Of a stretch of 64,000 nt of DNA, positions 22,662 through 34,700 are shown in pieces. The stretch comes from Anisus vortex. Taxonomy: Eukaryota > Mollusca > Gastropoda > Planorbidae. The stretch covers positions 275,001-339,000 of the forward strand of contig CASBPS010000114.1 of NCBI GenBank assembly GCA_949126835.1, read 5' to 3'. Position 1 is the first letter of the stretch. Every line of letters starts with the position of its first letter. The notes beneath the pieces were generated by a model. It searched no databases, had not been told where the DNA came from, and saw only the letters and a program-made list of their open reading frames with translations. The position numbers were made by a program, and so were the translations under genes.

Positions 22662-22881
22662 TGAAAATATTTAACCGTTGAATTTCCATGTCAACAGCTT
22701 GAAACAAAGGGACGTTTTATAAAAATTTAAAATCTTCATTTATTGAATTTTTTTTTTGCTCAGTAGACTATATGACACTAATATGGAAAAGTAGTTTGTT
22801 ACTTATACACACATATAAAAGTTTTTTTTTAGATAGAACATTTTTTTTTTGTTTCATTGTAAATATTTAATGTTTTACAAT

Positions 22882-22887
22882 AATAAA
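22882..22887 (+). terminator. Poly(A) signal of receptor gene 1
   Basis: AATAAA lies about 220 bases after the stop codon, in an AT-rich 3' UTR and followed by T-rich sequence. Confidence 0.6.
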
Positions 22888-22889
22888 GC

Positions 22890-23760
22890 CTTTACGTTAT
22901 TACAAACCTCTTTGTATTTACGTTTAAATTATGATGACTCGTTATAAGAGGCCGTAATAAATAAATATAAATAAAATTACTTTTGTCCAACGTGTTTAAT
23001 AAAAAAAAAAAAACCAAAAGTAAATACATTTATTTACTCTAACTAAGCTAACAATATAAAATAAAGCTATAAAAGGTACAATCATGAAATAATCATATAC
23101 TATAACTGAAGTAAAATCCTGTAGCTCAAGGTTACACAAAATACAATGAACTGCTTATGCCACTGATAGACTCTAGACTACATCGTATGAAAAAATACTC
23201 AAGACTCTTGCTTGATTGCTCGATTCTAACCCGTATTACTTATATATCAAACAAAAAGATATTTTAGAATGGAACATATTTCGAGATAGAACTAAAAGAT
23301 GTCATTATGTGACTAGAGTACCCGGTAGAAGCTTCCTGTGCAAACTAGCACAAATAGGTCAAAGGAAAATATTTACGGCAGGCGTGAAATACACAAAAGT
23401 TCAACAAGAGGTCAGGGGGAGGTAATCAACACACACACATAACAATGTTTAGTTTGACTATCTGCATTTCCCTTTCGTTTATGTTCTTATGCGTATTATA
23501 TTAAAATGTCAAAATATCAACAACAATAAAAGCCAAGACAAAATAACTATATCAAAGGGAGTTATGACATAATAATAAATATAGGACAAAGTCAAAGCTC
23601 GTATATTTCGTCTTGGGCTTCACAAACTCAGTAGAGCTGAGTATCATTATTATAGTGTTGAACGAAAAAAAACGTTTGTACAATGTTAGTCTATTGGGGC
23701 ACGTATAGCAGCTTTTAATCCTTTCCTAACCCTGATCATATAATTAAAATAGATTACGAG
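22890..23760. other. Intergenic, nothing recognised
   Basis: AT-rich DNA after the gene 1 poly(A) signal. The open frame at 23216-23425 has no recognisable domain and is probably chance. Confidence 0.5.
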
Positions 23761-23764
23761 GCTA

Positions 23765-24155
23765 GTAGTATGACCTCGCTGCTTGCTAAGTGGTTTAGGG
23801 CAACGGAAGGGCGCGAGACACATAAGGCAAGATATCAGTGCTACCTTAAGGTGGGCAACCTTTACCGAAAACCCAAAGGCGGCGTAGAAAAGAACAGCCA
23901 CGTGGTGGTTCCATCATCTTACCGCCAACAGGTAATGGCAAAGAGCCATGCCATATCGTTGAGCGCTCATATAGGCCAGGGGGCCACGGCTCACCGAGCC
24001 ACACATTATTAGTTTAGTCCCGGCATCCATGAAGACATCCATCGATCTGTCGCATCCTGTTCACAGTGCCAGAAGATGGCTACGAATTGCCGCAATTCAC
24101 CAGTGCCTCTCGAATCCGCTAATTGGCGTGCCTTTTCAAAATTGTATCAGTGCAC
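23765..24155 (+). mobile_element. Ty3/gypsy-type integrase fragment
   Basis: The frame reads VVVPSSYRQQVMAKSH..SLSAHIGQG, a stop near 24010, then FSPGIHEDIHRSVASCSQCQKM. This is the H-H-C-C zinc-binding N-terminus of a Ty3/gypsy integrase. It is cut before the catalytic core. It is a different family from the element at 34445. Confidence 0.8.
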
Positions 24156-24159
24156 TCTG

Positions 24160-25080
24160 TTCGGATTTGTGACGCGTAAACGAGGAATAATTACATACTG
24201 TGTCTAGTTTCCCATGCAACGAGGTGGCTGGCCTGACAAGCATAGACTCCTTAAATGATGAAACCAAGTATACTTATACAAATGCTGTCTCAGTAGACCT
24301 ATAGAAAAAAATGGTCTAAAATAGGTGCCATTTTATTTGCATTAGCTTATATTATATTGCATTATATTATATTAGCTTTCAAGAAAGTATTTTCTAATAA
24401 CTTAAGATTTACTTTCGATAGCTCATGCATACATATTAGCTCAGAAAATATCTTCAGTTGATGTTGCAAGCTGATGTTATAAATGTTATAATTTCCAACA
24501 TTGGCATTGTTTATTTTTAGAAATATACTTTTAAAGCTAGAAAAGGGATTTAGTACATTACGTTTAATTCAAGAGTGTCATAAGATGATTTGAATTTGGC
24601 CTTATAGTAATTAGTACTCACACTCCCTCCTGGTCGTCATGGAGAATGGCGCTTTGCAGTGATTAAAAGATATCGCAATATTTATATTTGTATCAACTAT
24701 TATTTAGATAAGTAGTGCGGATTTATCAGCTTGCTACTTTCTTTAATATAACGTCAGCCACACAGAACACACGAACTAATATGATTATGAAACAGTTAAA
24801 ACCATGTAAGAGATGACATAACATTCCAATTTATTTCTTGAGAATAATTTCTAATGTCAAAACTGATTGCTGAAACATACGAAAGAAAAGTCCAATGCAA
24901 TCGTGCATGTTAAATGTTTAATGTTAAAATATTTGATGATGTGATATAACAATGTAAAACTAAGTAACTACGTTGTGCCAGGGATGAAATAGTGACACTA
25001 CTTAGTAAAGTTATACTAGACCGGTCAGAAAGGCGTCACCTGTATAGTTTACTTAGTTCCTTGAGTTAGGACGGCATCTC
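24160..25080. other. Intergenic, nothing recognised
   Basis: AT-rich sequence without recognisable coding similarity, tandem repeats or terminal repeats. Confidence 0.45.
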
Positions 25081-25089
25081 GATTTTATA

Positions 25090-25520
25090 AAGCACTGATG
25101 GCAAAGTAGCGCCTTTTTATATTCAATTCTGGATTTTACAGGGAGCCAATGGAGCTGACGCAGGAGAACTGTCACATAATCGCGCCTTGACTTAACCATG
25201 ACCAAGTGACCAGGCGAACGGCACTGTTTTGAATACGCTGTTATGAGGCAACTTTATCGTCATGTATTCCAATTAGCAGATCATTACAGTAGTCGAGGCG
25301 CGAGAGTACAAAGGCAGCAGCAAGGCCCTGCATTTGTTTCTTATTTATGGGTCTCAAAAGACAACTATAAATCGAGATGACATTCATGTTCTTTTTTTTT
25401 TGCATTAGCTGCAAGACCATCATTGATGCCAAACCCTCATATTTGGCGATTTTACTTTGAGTTCCAATTAGAATTACCTTCGTCTTATCTTCATTCATCT
25501 TAAGTCTGTTTTCCATTATT
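25090..25520 (-). mobile_element. LINE fragment, CR1/L2-like, internally deleted
   Basis: The minus-strand frame reads NRLKMNEDKTKVILIGTQSK near its start and AAFVLSRLDYCNDLLIGI near its end. Both are conserved blocks of CR1/L2 reverse transcriptases that are normally farther apart. The middle is replaced by about 35 non-matching residues. Confidence 0.8.
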
Positions 25521-25529
25521 TACGTACAA

Positions 25530-26880
25530 AATATCACTGAGTTGCAAAAAGTAGATTTATAGTTAAGATAAAACCAGCCAGTCAGATGTCGTTAGTTTTA
25601 AATGCAGATATTCTCTACTTTGATACAAGTGTTAATACTTAAAACTACTTGTCATAGCAACACGATTAATATCCATAATTCACACATCGCACAGGCCACT
25701 TGAGAAAACAATAAAAGTGTAATCTTGATTATGAAACGTATACGTTAAATGTCTGCATTTATCGCATTCACCAACACACATAATAGCCGTGGGTTTGTTT
25801 ATATGTTTTTTATGTAACAAAGTAGCTCATGGGAAACATGGACAAAAAATCATTTATTTTTATATCATGTTTTTTTTTCATTTGTTGAATTTTGTATCGG
25901 TATGATATCTTTGTTATGTTTTCTCAAAAGTAGGTAATTGGGGCTGAGAAGTAAAATAAAATCATGATTTCTAATTTATGAATGAAGATAATAAGTGACA
26001 TACAATTTATGATTGAATTACCTGAATTTAAAAAGCATAAGAATAATAACCAAACATATGCAGTAGTAAATGACTCGATGACCTAAACACATTTTAATGA
26101 AGTGTTTGTCTTTTTCGATCGATTGTTCATTGACCGTTCCAACAATTTCTTGTTCCGAGTCATTTAGAAATTTATCTAAAACTATCAGGTCCAAAGATGG
26201 ATTCGATACAATTATTGTTTTGAAATTTCGACATCTCCATTATATACACTTATAGTTCTAGAACTGGCTGCAGATTTCCTATTCTGACACGAAGAAGTAA
26301 TTTTTTTTTTTTGCAATGATTTTAGCTGCACATTTTGTCAACAATGTAAGCTATATCATACAACACGATAGTTGCCATTGTATAGCATTGAAACAATTCT
26401 TTTCCATCGAGCGCTGCTGCTGCCCGGAACGTGTAACCAATATTTAAAAATATATAAATATTGATACAACACAATATGCCGCATGTAGATAATCATGTAA
26501 ATATATACGATTTCAATAAAATTTTCAGGTTAAACAAACACTTGTAATAAACTAGTGTACATAACTAGCTATAAGCACTGTAGGTTCAATGAGGTTAAAA
26601 TATAAAGCAAGATTTCCCCAAATACATTGGTCTCGTTCTAGTTCTTGTATTATTTGCATACGTTGAAATTATTTAACCCATATTCTGCTAAGGTCGTTAA
26701 ACTTTGTAATTATTCATATGATTTACTTTTTGGGACATAATGGAAGAAACAGCTTAAGATGTAAGGTATTCGAAAAATAAAGCTAGGTAGATTCAGTAAC
26801 ACCATTTAGGTGAACGTAGACATTTAAGTACGAAAAATCCAGCGCGCTGCCGAGTAAACACCCTATTTTTTTTTCTAACT
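25530..26880. other. Intergenic, nothing recognised
   Basis: AT-rich sequence, no feature recognised on either strand. Confidence 0.45.
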
Positions 26881-26885
26881 TGAGC

Positions 26886-27545
26886 AGTAATAAGATAAGA
26901 TAAGATAAGATAAGATTGCTTTATTGATCCAAATGAATGGAAAATTGACTTGATTACATAAATTCCGTTTTTTCAGCATACCTAAAACAATATTAAAGAA
27001 CCATTTGTACTCAAACACAATAGACATTCACGCACACTATCATACCATTTATCATACAAGGAAAAAAAAAGTAGGCCTATTATTTAGGAGTCAGCTATTG
27101 AGCCATCGTATTTCCTGGCTGAAAGGTGATTCTTTTGAAAGAGTCTTACTGACAGTGGAACAAAAGAGTTCTTAAATCTCTCTGTTCTTGCCCTTATAGA
27201 AAGAAGCCGACCACTTCGACTAGATATTATGTAGCTATCATGAAGCGGGTGTGCATGATCTTGGAGGATTTTATCAATCATAGACAGGCACCTTGAACTG
27301 AAAATATCCGCAAGAGATGGTAATTCTGTCTGTGTAGTACGAGAGGCTTTGTTTATTAGGCGGTCTATCCGATGTTTGTTCAATGTGGTGGTATTACCAT
27401 ACCAGCAGGTGATTGCAAAGGTTATGATGCTACCAACAGTCGCCGAGTAAAATAGATTCATAATGGTTTTCTCTATGTGAAATATTTTTAGTTTATTAAG
27501 ACAGAAAAGTCGTTGGTGCATTTTATTACAAAGGATTTGGCAGTG
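26886..27545 (-). mobile_element. LINE C-terminal fragment, Rex1/CR1-like
   Basis: The minus-strand frame 27521-27084 reads QRLFCLNKLKIFHIEK, LFYSATVGSIITFAITCWYG and RSGRLLSIRARTERFKNSFVP, a Rex1/CR1-type RT C-terminus. The 3' end has a (TCTTA)n tail (about 26890-26917 on the plus strand). Same family as 41970-42430. Confidence 0.82.
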
Positions 27546-27941
27546 GTCAGACCAAGTAATAATATATTATAATACCATTGTAATTGTGCAATTAAGACTT
27601 TTCTATCAACGAATGTCACTTCATACTGCAATAAACACAATTCTTTTAGCAAAAATCAGATATAAAGTAACATGTAAGGCCACTAACTTTCATAAGTTAG
27701 ACGTTCCTTCTAGATAAAAGATTATTACGTCCACTAGGCCCGAAGTACTGCAGTGAGTGGTTGGCGACAAATAATAAATATAAAACAGAATGCGCAAGCG
27801 CATTTTGTTCTGTTTCCGGAAATAATACCGACGCCATACTGTTTAGACTCAGCGGACCTGATTACACAATATATCTATGCTTTTTTACAATGTCGTTTTC
27901 ATCAAATCTACAAGTTTGAACGTTCCAAGCTAATGTTTCAG

Positions 27942-28062
27942 GCAAAAGGTACAAAAGTTGCTGTGTAATAAACTGCAACAATGATGCGAAAACTATTGAT
28001 TATCGTACAAATAAGCATGTCAAACTACATGGCTTTCCTGATCCCGTAAAGTATAAACAACG
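27942..28062 (+). CDS. THAP-type zinc-finger exon (isolated)
   Basis: After a tttcag acceptor the frame reads GKRYKSCCVINCNND, then HGFPDP and KYKQR, and stops at a GTAAGG donor. CCVINC plus HGFPDP is the N-terminal half of a THAP domain (C2CH DNA-binding finger of P-element transposases and THAP proteins). The rest of the finger (CxxH, AVPTIF) was not found nearby, so this is either an exon of an unidentified gene or a P-element-related relic. A chance open frame ending at 27968 overlaps it. Confidence 0.5.
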
Positions 28063-28518
28063 GTAAGGTGTAACCTGATATTACTTAATATTAGTAATTA
28101 GTAGTCTTGCTTTAGTCGTAAGCTTGCTAAGACTAGATATCAGAAATAAATAAGTGACCGCTCACTTGAGTCAAAAGAAAATGGCGGAAGCCGAGCTTCA
28201 CTTTTAGTGACTGCGCTTATAGGGCTGCGCATTCTGTTCTATACCTATTCTGTGATCTTTTTTTGACAATGATAACTACACAAACTGTTATCTTCATTAA
28301 TTATCTATATGTATTTCTCAAGTTCCGTATGGACAGGGTTACCTTAAATAAAGGAATCTATTAAAACAATTAAATACTCTGTGCCTTGTGACGTTTTTTT
28401 ATCAGCACTGGGATCACATGTCGAACACTTAAACTGAACCACTACACGCACTACAAACACTAGTACGAAACCCATTCGTTTTATTTGATCTAGAAATAGT
28501 AACACTGGATGAGCTAGT

Positions 28519-28528
28519 CTATATATAG
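28519..28528 (+). promoter_or_regulatory. Possible TATA-like element of receptor gene 2
   Basis: ctatatatag lies about 135 bases upstream of the start codon. AT-rich surroundings make this weak. Confidence 0.25.
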
Positions 28529-28662
28529 TGACACTGAATGCACTTTGGTTACAATATAGAAAACACTTGTCCTTACTACAAGTGTTGATCTATTTGATAT
28601 TATAGTAATACGTTGACTATGTATTGTTGAAAGACAACCTCCCAACATCTACAGTTAGTACA

Positions 28663-28729
28663 ATGAGTCAAAATGTCCAAATCAAAGTTTTCTTTGTGTT
28701 TTTAGCTTGTGCAATAATTTATTGTCAGG
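28663..28729 (+). CDS. Gene 2 exon 1: signal peptide
   Basis: MSQNVQIKVFFVFLACAIIY is a classic signal peptide: a short polar N-region with Lys, a hydrophobic core, then Cys-Gln. The donor GTAAGC follows at 28730 after one base (G) of the next codon. The upstream context contains stops, supporting this ATG. Confidence 0.82.
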
Positions 28730-31700
28730 GTAAGCTATTCATATGTTTTTTATTTTGATTGTTTCTATAATTAATTTACTAAAAGTATCAGGTAGGATCA
28801 AATTGATCCATAGGGCCGTTGAAGCAGCGTTCACCATTTTTGTAAATGTATGTCTTTTATTAGTAGATTTTGTTTAAAAAAATAGGGAAAAATAGGTTTC
28901 TGTGCTATTATTATATACTAAGTTTGATGAAGTACTAATTTTATAAGACACCACACAAAATTAAATCTTAATGACAAACTTCCAAAACGAAATGATTTAA
29001 AAGTAGTATATTTAATTGTATTGTTTCAAATTTCAATACTATTAACTTGCAATATCAAACGAAAATATTTCTTTTTATTTATCATCTCCTATAGTCAACT
29101 TAAGTCTAAGATATTGATATAAATATATTGTATTCTCCTTTTGATCTAAAATGAAATGGATTGTAATGTTTACATTCCTATGTATAACAAGTTTGTGTTT
29201 TATAAATAAAGCTCCACAACTGAAAAATCTTATAGACATTTACTGCCTTACACAAGATTTAATAGAGTTAAGGACATGATTTTTTTTGTACAAATAATTA
29301 TGGTAATTTAAAGTCATTACTTACATAAACCTGCAACATAATCAATAAAAAGAGTTAATTCTTACATAAACCTAGAACATAATCAATAAACGGATATATT
29401 ATTTTCAGAATACTACAGCGGATTCAATAAACAGAGTCATTAATTACTTACAGAAACCTGCAACAGAATCAAAAAACAGAATCATTACTTACAGAAACCT
29501 GCAACATAGTCAATAAACAAAATCATTACTTACAGAAACCTGCAACATAGTCAATAAACATAATCATTACTTACATAAACCTGCAACATAGTCAATAAAC
29601 AGACTCAATACTTACAGTATACTGCAACAGAATCATCAATAAACAGAATCATTACTTACAGAATACTGCAACAGAATCAATAAACAGAATAATTACTTAC
29701 AGAATACTGCAACATAGTCAATAAACAGAATCATTCCTTACAGAATACTGCAACAGAATTAATAAACATAGCAATTACTTATAGAATACAGCAGGATCTA
29801 TAAACAGAGTCATTATTTTCAGAATACTGCAGCGAATTTAAAAAAAAGAGTCACTAATTTCAGAATACTGCAGCCAATATCTGATATTTTTTTTATCCAG
29901 TTTGCTCCTGTCGTTGCTTTAGAATGTTTCGAAAATGTTCATTACATAATCTAATTTTGAAAATCTAATTGTTCAACTTTTTCTGGTTCATATTCATCGA
30001 TAATTTTTTCACAAAATGTGATCATTCGATTCCGTCCAAGTATCAGAATTGCCATAATTTAACATAACATCAATCCGTTGAATTTAACTTGTTATGGTCA
30101 TTACATGTTCGTCTTAGTGTGTACCACTAAAGGTCACTCCAATTTACTGCGTCACTCCACTTAATTATGAAAAAGTAGGCCTATGTATATTACTAAATGG
30201 CAACCGTCGAACCGGAGCGTTCCATATTGTCTATACAAAGCTAAAAATGATATAGTCAATATATGGACAGTAATTTTTATTATTTTTTTCTCCACGTCTC
30301 TTCCACTATCTATTATTTCTATTTTTATTATTATTTTGCTTTGGTAAAAGCTATTCTAGTAGTTTCAACAATGAATTCTATATCAGCAGACATTGGTGTA
30401 TTTAGGGTTGTTGTTGATTAGCTGCAAGGATTCTTCTTCTTATTAACCAGTGAAGTTGTAAGTTATTATTGTATACAAGTTCAAGCATATAAGTCTTCTT
30501 TTAATATTTTGAGTGGCTTGAGTTTACTATTTAAAAGTGAACAGGATCCAAGAAAGACAGGAGAATACCCAGAATTATAACAATGTTCTTTTTGTATTCA
30601 ATTTCAAATGTGTGTACTCTTTCTTTCCCAGTGGCATTTGGGCATCGAATGGGTTAACTGAACCAATCAGGACAAACAGTAACTTAACATCATTTAATAC
30701 ACTAAGAAACATGCAGGAATATGCTTGGACCACGAATAAGCGTGTCACGCAATAAACTTCTTTATTGAAGGAGCGTCTGTAATATATAAGTAAGATAACT
30801 AAGAGCTTATATATAAGAAAACAACTTAAATTTTCTACACGTAAAGATCTCAAAAGTTGAAATACGTTTGTACATTATTTACATAGTATATCTTCAAAAG
30901 CTATAATAATATTGACCGTTCATTTAGATTTTTTCTACTGTTTTATTACTTAAACTTCTGTTTCGGAATATACGACCACAAACGGAATTATAGAATTCCG
31001 GTATAGTAAATTTGATATGATTTTTATCAATGGAAATTATAAATTATGGTTATCCCAATTCCCAGTTGTCGAAGAATTTAAAGGAATATCAGAGGTATAT
31101 CAGAGGTATATCAGAGGTATATTAGAGGTATATCAGAGGTATATCAGAGGTATATCAGAGGTATATCAGAGGTATATCAGAGGTATATCAGAGGTATATA
31201 CACGGTATAATTAAATTGTTTTAGAATGTATTTTTGCAAGTAAATGTTTTTACATTTTTAAATTTCGTCGTTTCATGACTGTTCATGTAGAACTGTAGAC
31301 AATGCCTATAAGAAGTGCCTGTAATATAATATACGATTAGAACTCAAATAAAGATACATATCGAAAGTTGTATAAAGCGTTATTGGCTGCACACCGGAAA
31401 CACGAGTCTTAAGCTCTAAAAATAGAGCAAGCGGTCTATCTTATTATAGTATTTGATATCCTATAAGCTTGTTCTATTTAAATTTAGTGTTTACCTGTTA
31501 AAATAGTTTACTTATTCAATGTAAGAGCGCAAAAAGAGAATAACAAATATCTGAAAGTTCACTAAGCACTAACACATATCTCTAATTGTTTTATAGATCA
31601 GTGGGTACACCTGTTGTTGATTTTTAAATCTCTGGATATAATTTAACTACACAAGAACTATGTTACGTTGTGGATTTCGTGTTTCTTTGATATAATTTAA

Positions 31701-34700
31701 CTACACAAGAACTATGTTACGTTGTGGATTCCGTGTTTCTTTGATATAATTTAACTACACAAGAATTATGTTACGTTGTGGATTCCGTGTTTCTTTGATA
31801 TAATTTAACTACACAAGAACTATGTTACGTTGTGGATTTCGTGTTTCTTTGATATAATTTAACTACACAAGAACTATGTTACGTTGTGGATTCCATGTTT
31901 CTTTGATATAATTTAACTACACAAGAACTATGTTACGTTGTGGATTCCGTGTTTCTTTGATATAATTTAACTACACAAGAATTATGTTACGTTGTGGATT
32001 CCGTGTTTCTTTGATATAATTTAACTACACAAGAACTATGTTACGTTGTGGATTCCGTGTTTCTTTGATATAATTTAACTACACAAGAACTATGTTACGT
32101 TGTGGATTCCGTGTTTCTTTGATATAATTTAACTACACAAAAACTATGTTACGTTGTGGATTCCGTGTTTCTTTGATATAATTTAACTACACAAAAACTA
32201 TGTTACGTTGTGGATTCCGTGTTTCTTTGATATAATTTAACTACACAAGAACTATGTTACGTTGTGGATTCCGTGTTTCTTTGATATAATTTAACTACAC
32301 AAGAACTATGTTACGTTGTGGATTCCGTGTTTCTTTGATATAATTTAACTACACAAGAACTATGTTACGTTGTGGATTCCGCGTTTCTTTGATATAATTT
32401 AACTACACAAGAACAATGTTACGTTGTGGATTCCGTGTTTCTTTGATATAATTTAACTACACAAGAACTATGTTACGTTGTGGACTCTGTGTTTCTTGGA
32501 TATAATTTAACTACACAAGAACTATGTTACGTTGTGGACCCCGTGTTTCTTTACATGTTCTATTAAATGTGTCCACAATTTCAAAAATATTTAAAAGTTT
32601 TTTGAGTTGAGCATGTTTCATGCAATACTGTAACATACATATCTTTCAGTTTTTTTTCAGCATGGACAGTAACTATGAAATATATTTTAATAGTTTCCAT
32701 TTATCCATTTCTTGTACATGTCTAGACTGTTCAATGTAATTTAGAATAAACATTTACATTTACATTTGTTTAAATTTACATCATTAAATTTTTGAAATAA
32801 ATATTTATATTACTTAATTTATATCACAAAAAGTTGGGATGCAATTGCATCTTGGGGTCAGTGATGCAGGTTCTGTTTGCCGAGATGCCCCCACTTTACT
32901 CCAACTAAATTTAAGAACCCTCGGGAGCTGGGTAGACTTAAAGACACCCTCTATACCCGGAAATATCATAGTCTTGATTGGAACCTAGGACATTATGTAC
33001 GATACCAGCCGAACCTAGGACCTTATGTACGATACACCAGCCGAACCTAGGACCTTAAGTGCGATACACCAGCCGAACCTAGGACCTTATGTACGATACA
33101 CCAGCCGAACCTAGGACCTTAAGTGCGATACACCAGCCGAACCTAGGACCTTAAGTGCGATACACCAGCCGAACCTAGGACCTTAAATGCGATACACCAG
33201 CCGAACCTAGGACCTTATGTACGATACACCAGCCGAACCTAGGACCTTAAGTGCGATACACCAGCCGAACCTAGGACCTTAAGTGCGATACACCAGCCGA
33301 ACCTAGGACCTTATGTACGATACACCAGCCGAACCTAGGACCTTAAGTACGATACACCAGCCGAACCTAGGACCTTAAGTACGATACACCAGCCGAACGC
33401 TCTGACGCTCTCCCACCATGCTCCATTTACTTAAGATATAAAATATTTATTTTTAATATGAAATCTAATTATACTAATTCATAAACTATACTCGTTTACA
33501 AATTCAGTTTAAATACTTCACTTAATCTCTTTAGAGAACAAAATATGGTTAGAGATGTTTGCCAGTATGCTGGCTATTTACAAACAAATTGTACACATGA
33601 TGCATACAACCTACTAAGACTGATTCTCTAGAATATATAGGCCAAATTAGAATAATATATTCTTGAATTATATAAATAAATTGATGGTATATTTTTCTTT
33701 CCAACTAGGAGTCTATTCGATGAGCTTTCCATTGCCCAATAATTGTCACACAAATGAAAATTGTCTACATTGTCATGAAAGTGGCAGCTTTTGCTACCGA
33801 TGTAAAGCTGGATTACGTGGACACATGTGTAACCAAGGTACGACAATTATTTCCTTATTTTAAAGTAAACATAACAAACTTAAAAAAAAACGTTCCATAA
33901 AATAAAAACAACATTATGTATATACATATATCTTATAATCTTATTCTATTTAAATGTAGTGTTTACCTGTTTATATATATATATCAAGTTCACTGTGTGT
34001 TCAACCAAGCATATCAGTTAATAAAAGAACAAATGAACTTATTGTCTCATATTTTACTTTTGCAATTTCACTTCCGACATGTGTCTACGCTAGCTAAGTG
34101 GATGGCACAACGGACTGCCATGCGTGCGACCCAGATTCGATTCTTCAGTTATTCTATACCTTCTTTTTCTACAATTTTTGCTTTTTTCAATTAATTTTAC
34201 GTTTAAAAATCTACAAGCAACACCGGGCAATTTAGATTGTTTTCAAATAAATAGACATGCCTATTTTTTTACCCGATTACAATATTTATTTTAAATTTAT
34301 TTCCGAAAAGTCTTCAGTAAAAATGTATTTATAAATTATTAGATTTATAGCTTTCTGTTCGATGTAGTTTATTTTTAACTGTAGCTTAGACAGGCCTGTT
34401 TTATTCCCCCCCGGGCAACGCCGGGCAATTTGGCTTGTATATATTGTTACGTCCACAATCCCCTTGTGGCCAGAGCTGTGTAGATCTTGCTGATAATTCT
34501 CGTTAGTCCTAGGGGAGACTTTAATTATTAGTATTTATGTTTCAGTATTACACGAACTCTTCTTATAGTCCTGGGCACAAATTCAGTATTTGTATTCCAA
34601 CATTTCCTTTCTTGGACATTAGAGTAGTAGATAAATCTTATAGTAATGTATACAACACAATAGAATAGTAACTGTTGTTGATAGTTTATTTCAGGTGATA

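Noticed and set aside
31633..32560. Possible CRISPR or coding repeat
   Set aside because: The 54-bp units are contiguous and identical throughout with no spacers, and they contain stops in all frames.
32981..33398. CRISPR-like array
   Set aside because: The repeats are directly abutting with no unique spacers. This is a eukaryotic minisatellite inside a SINE.
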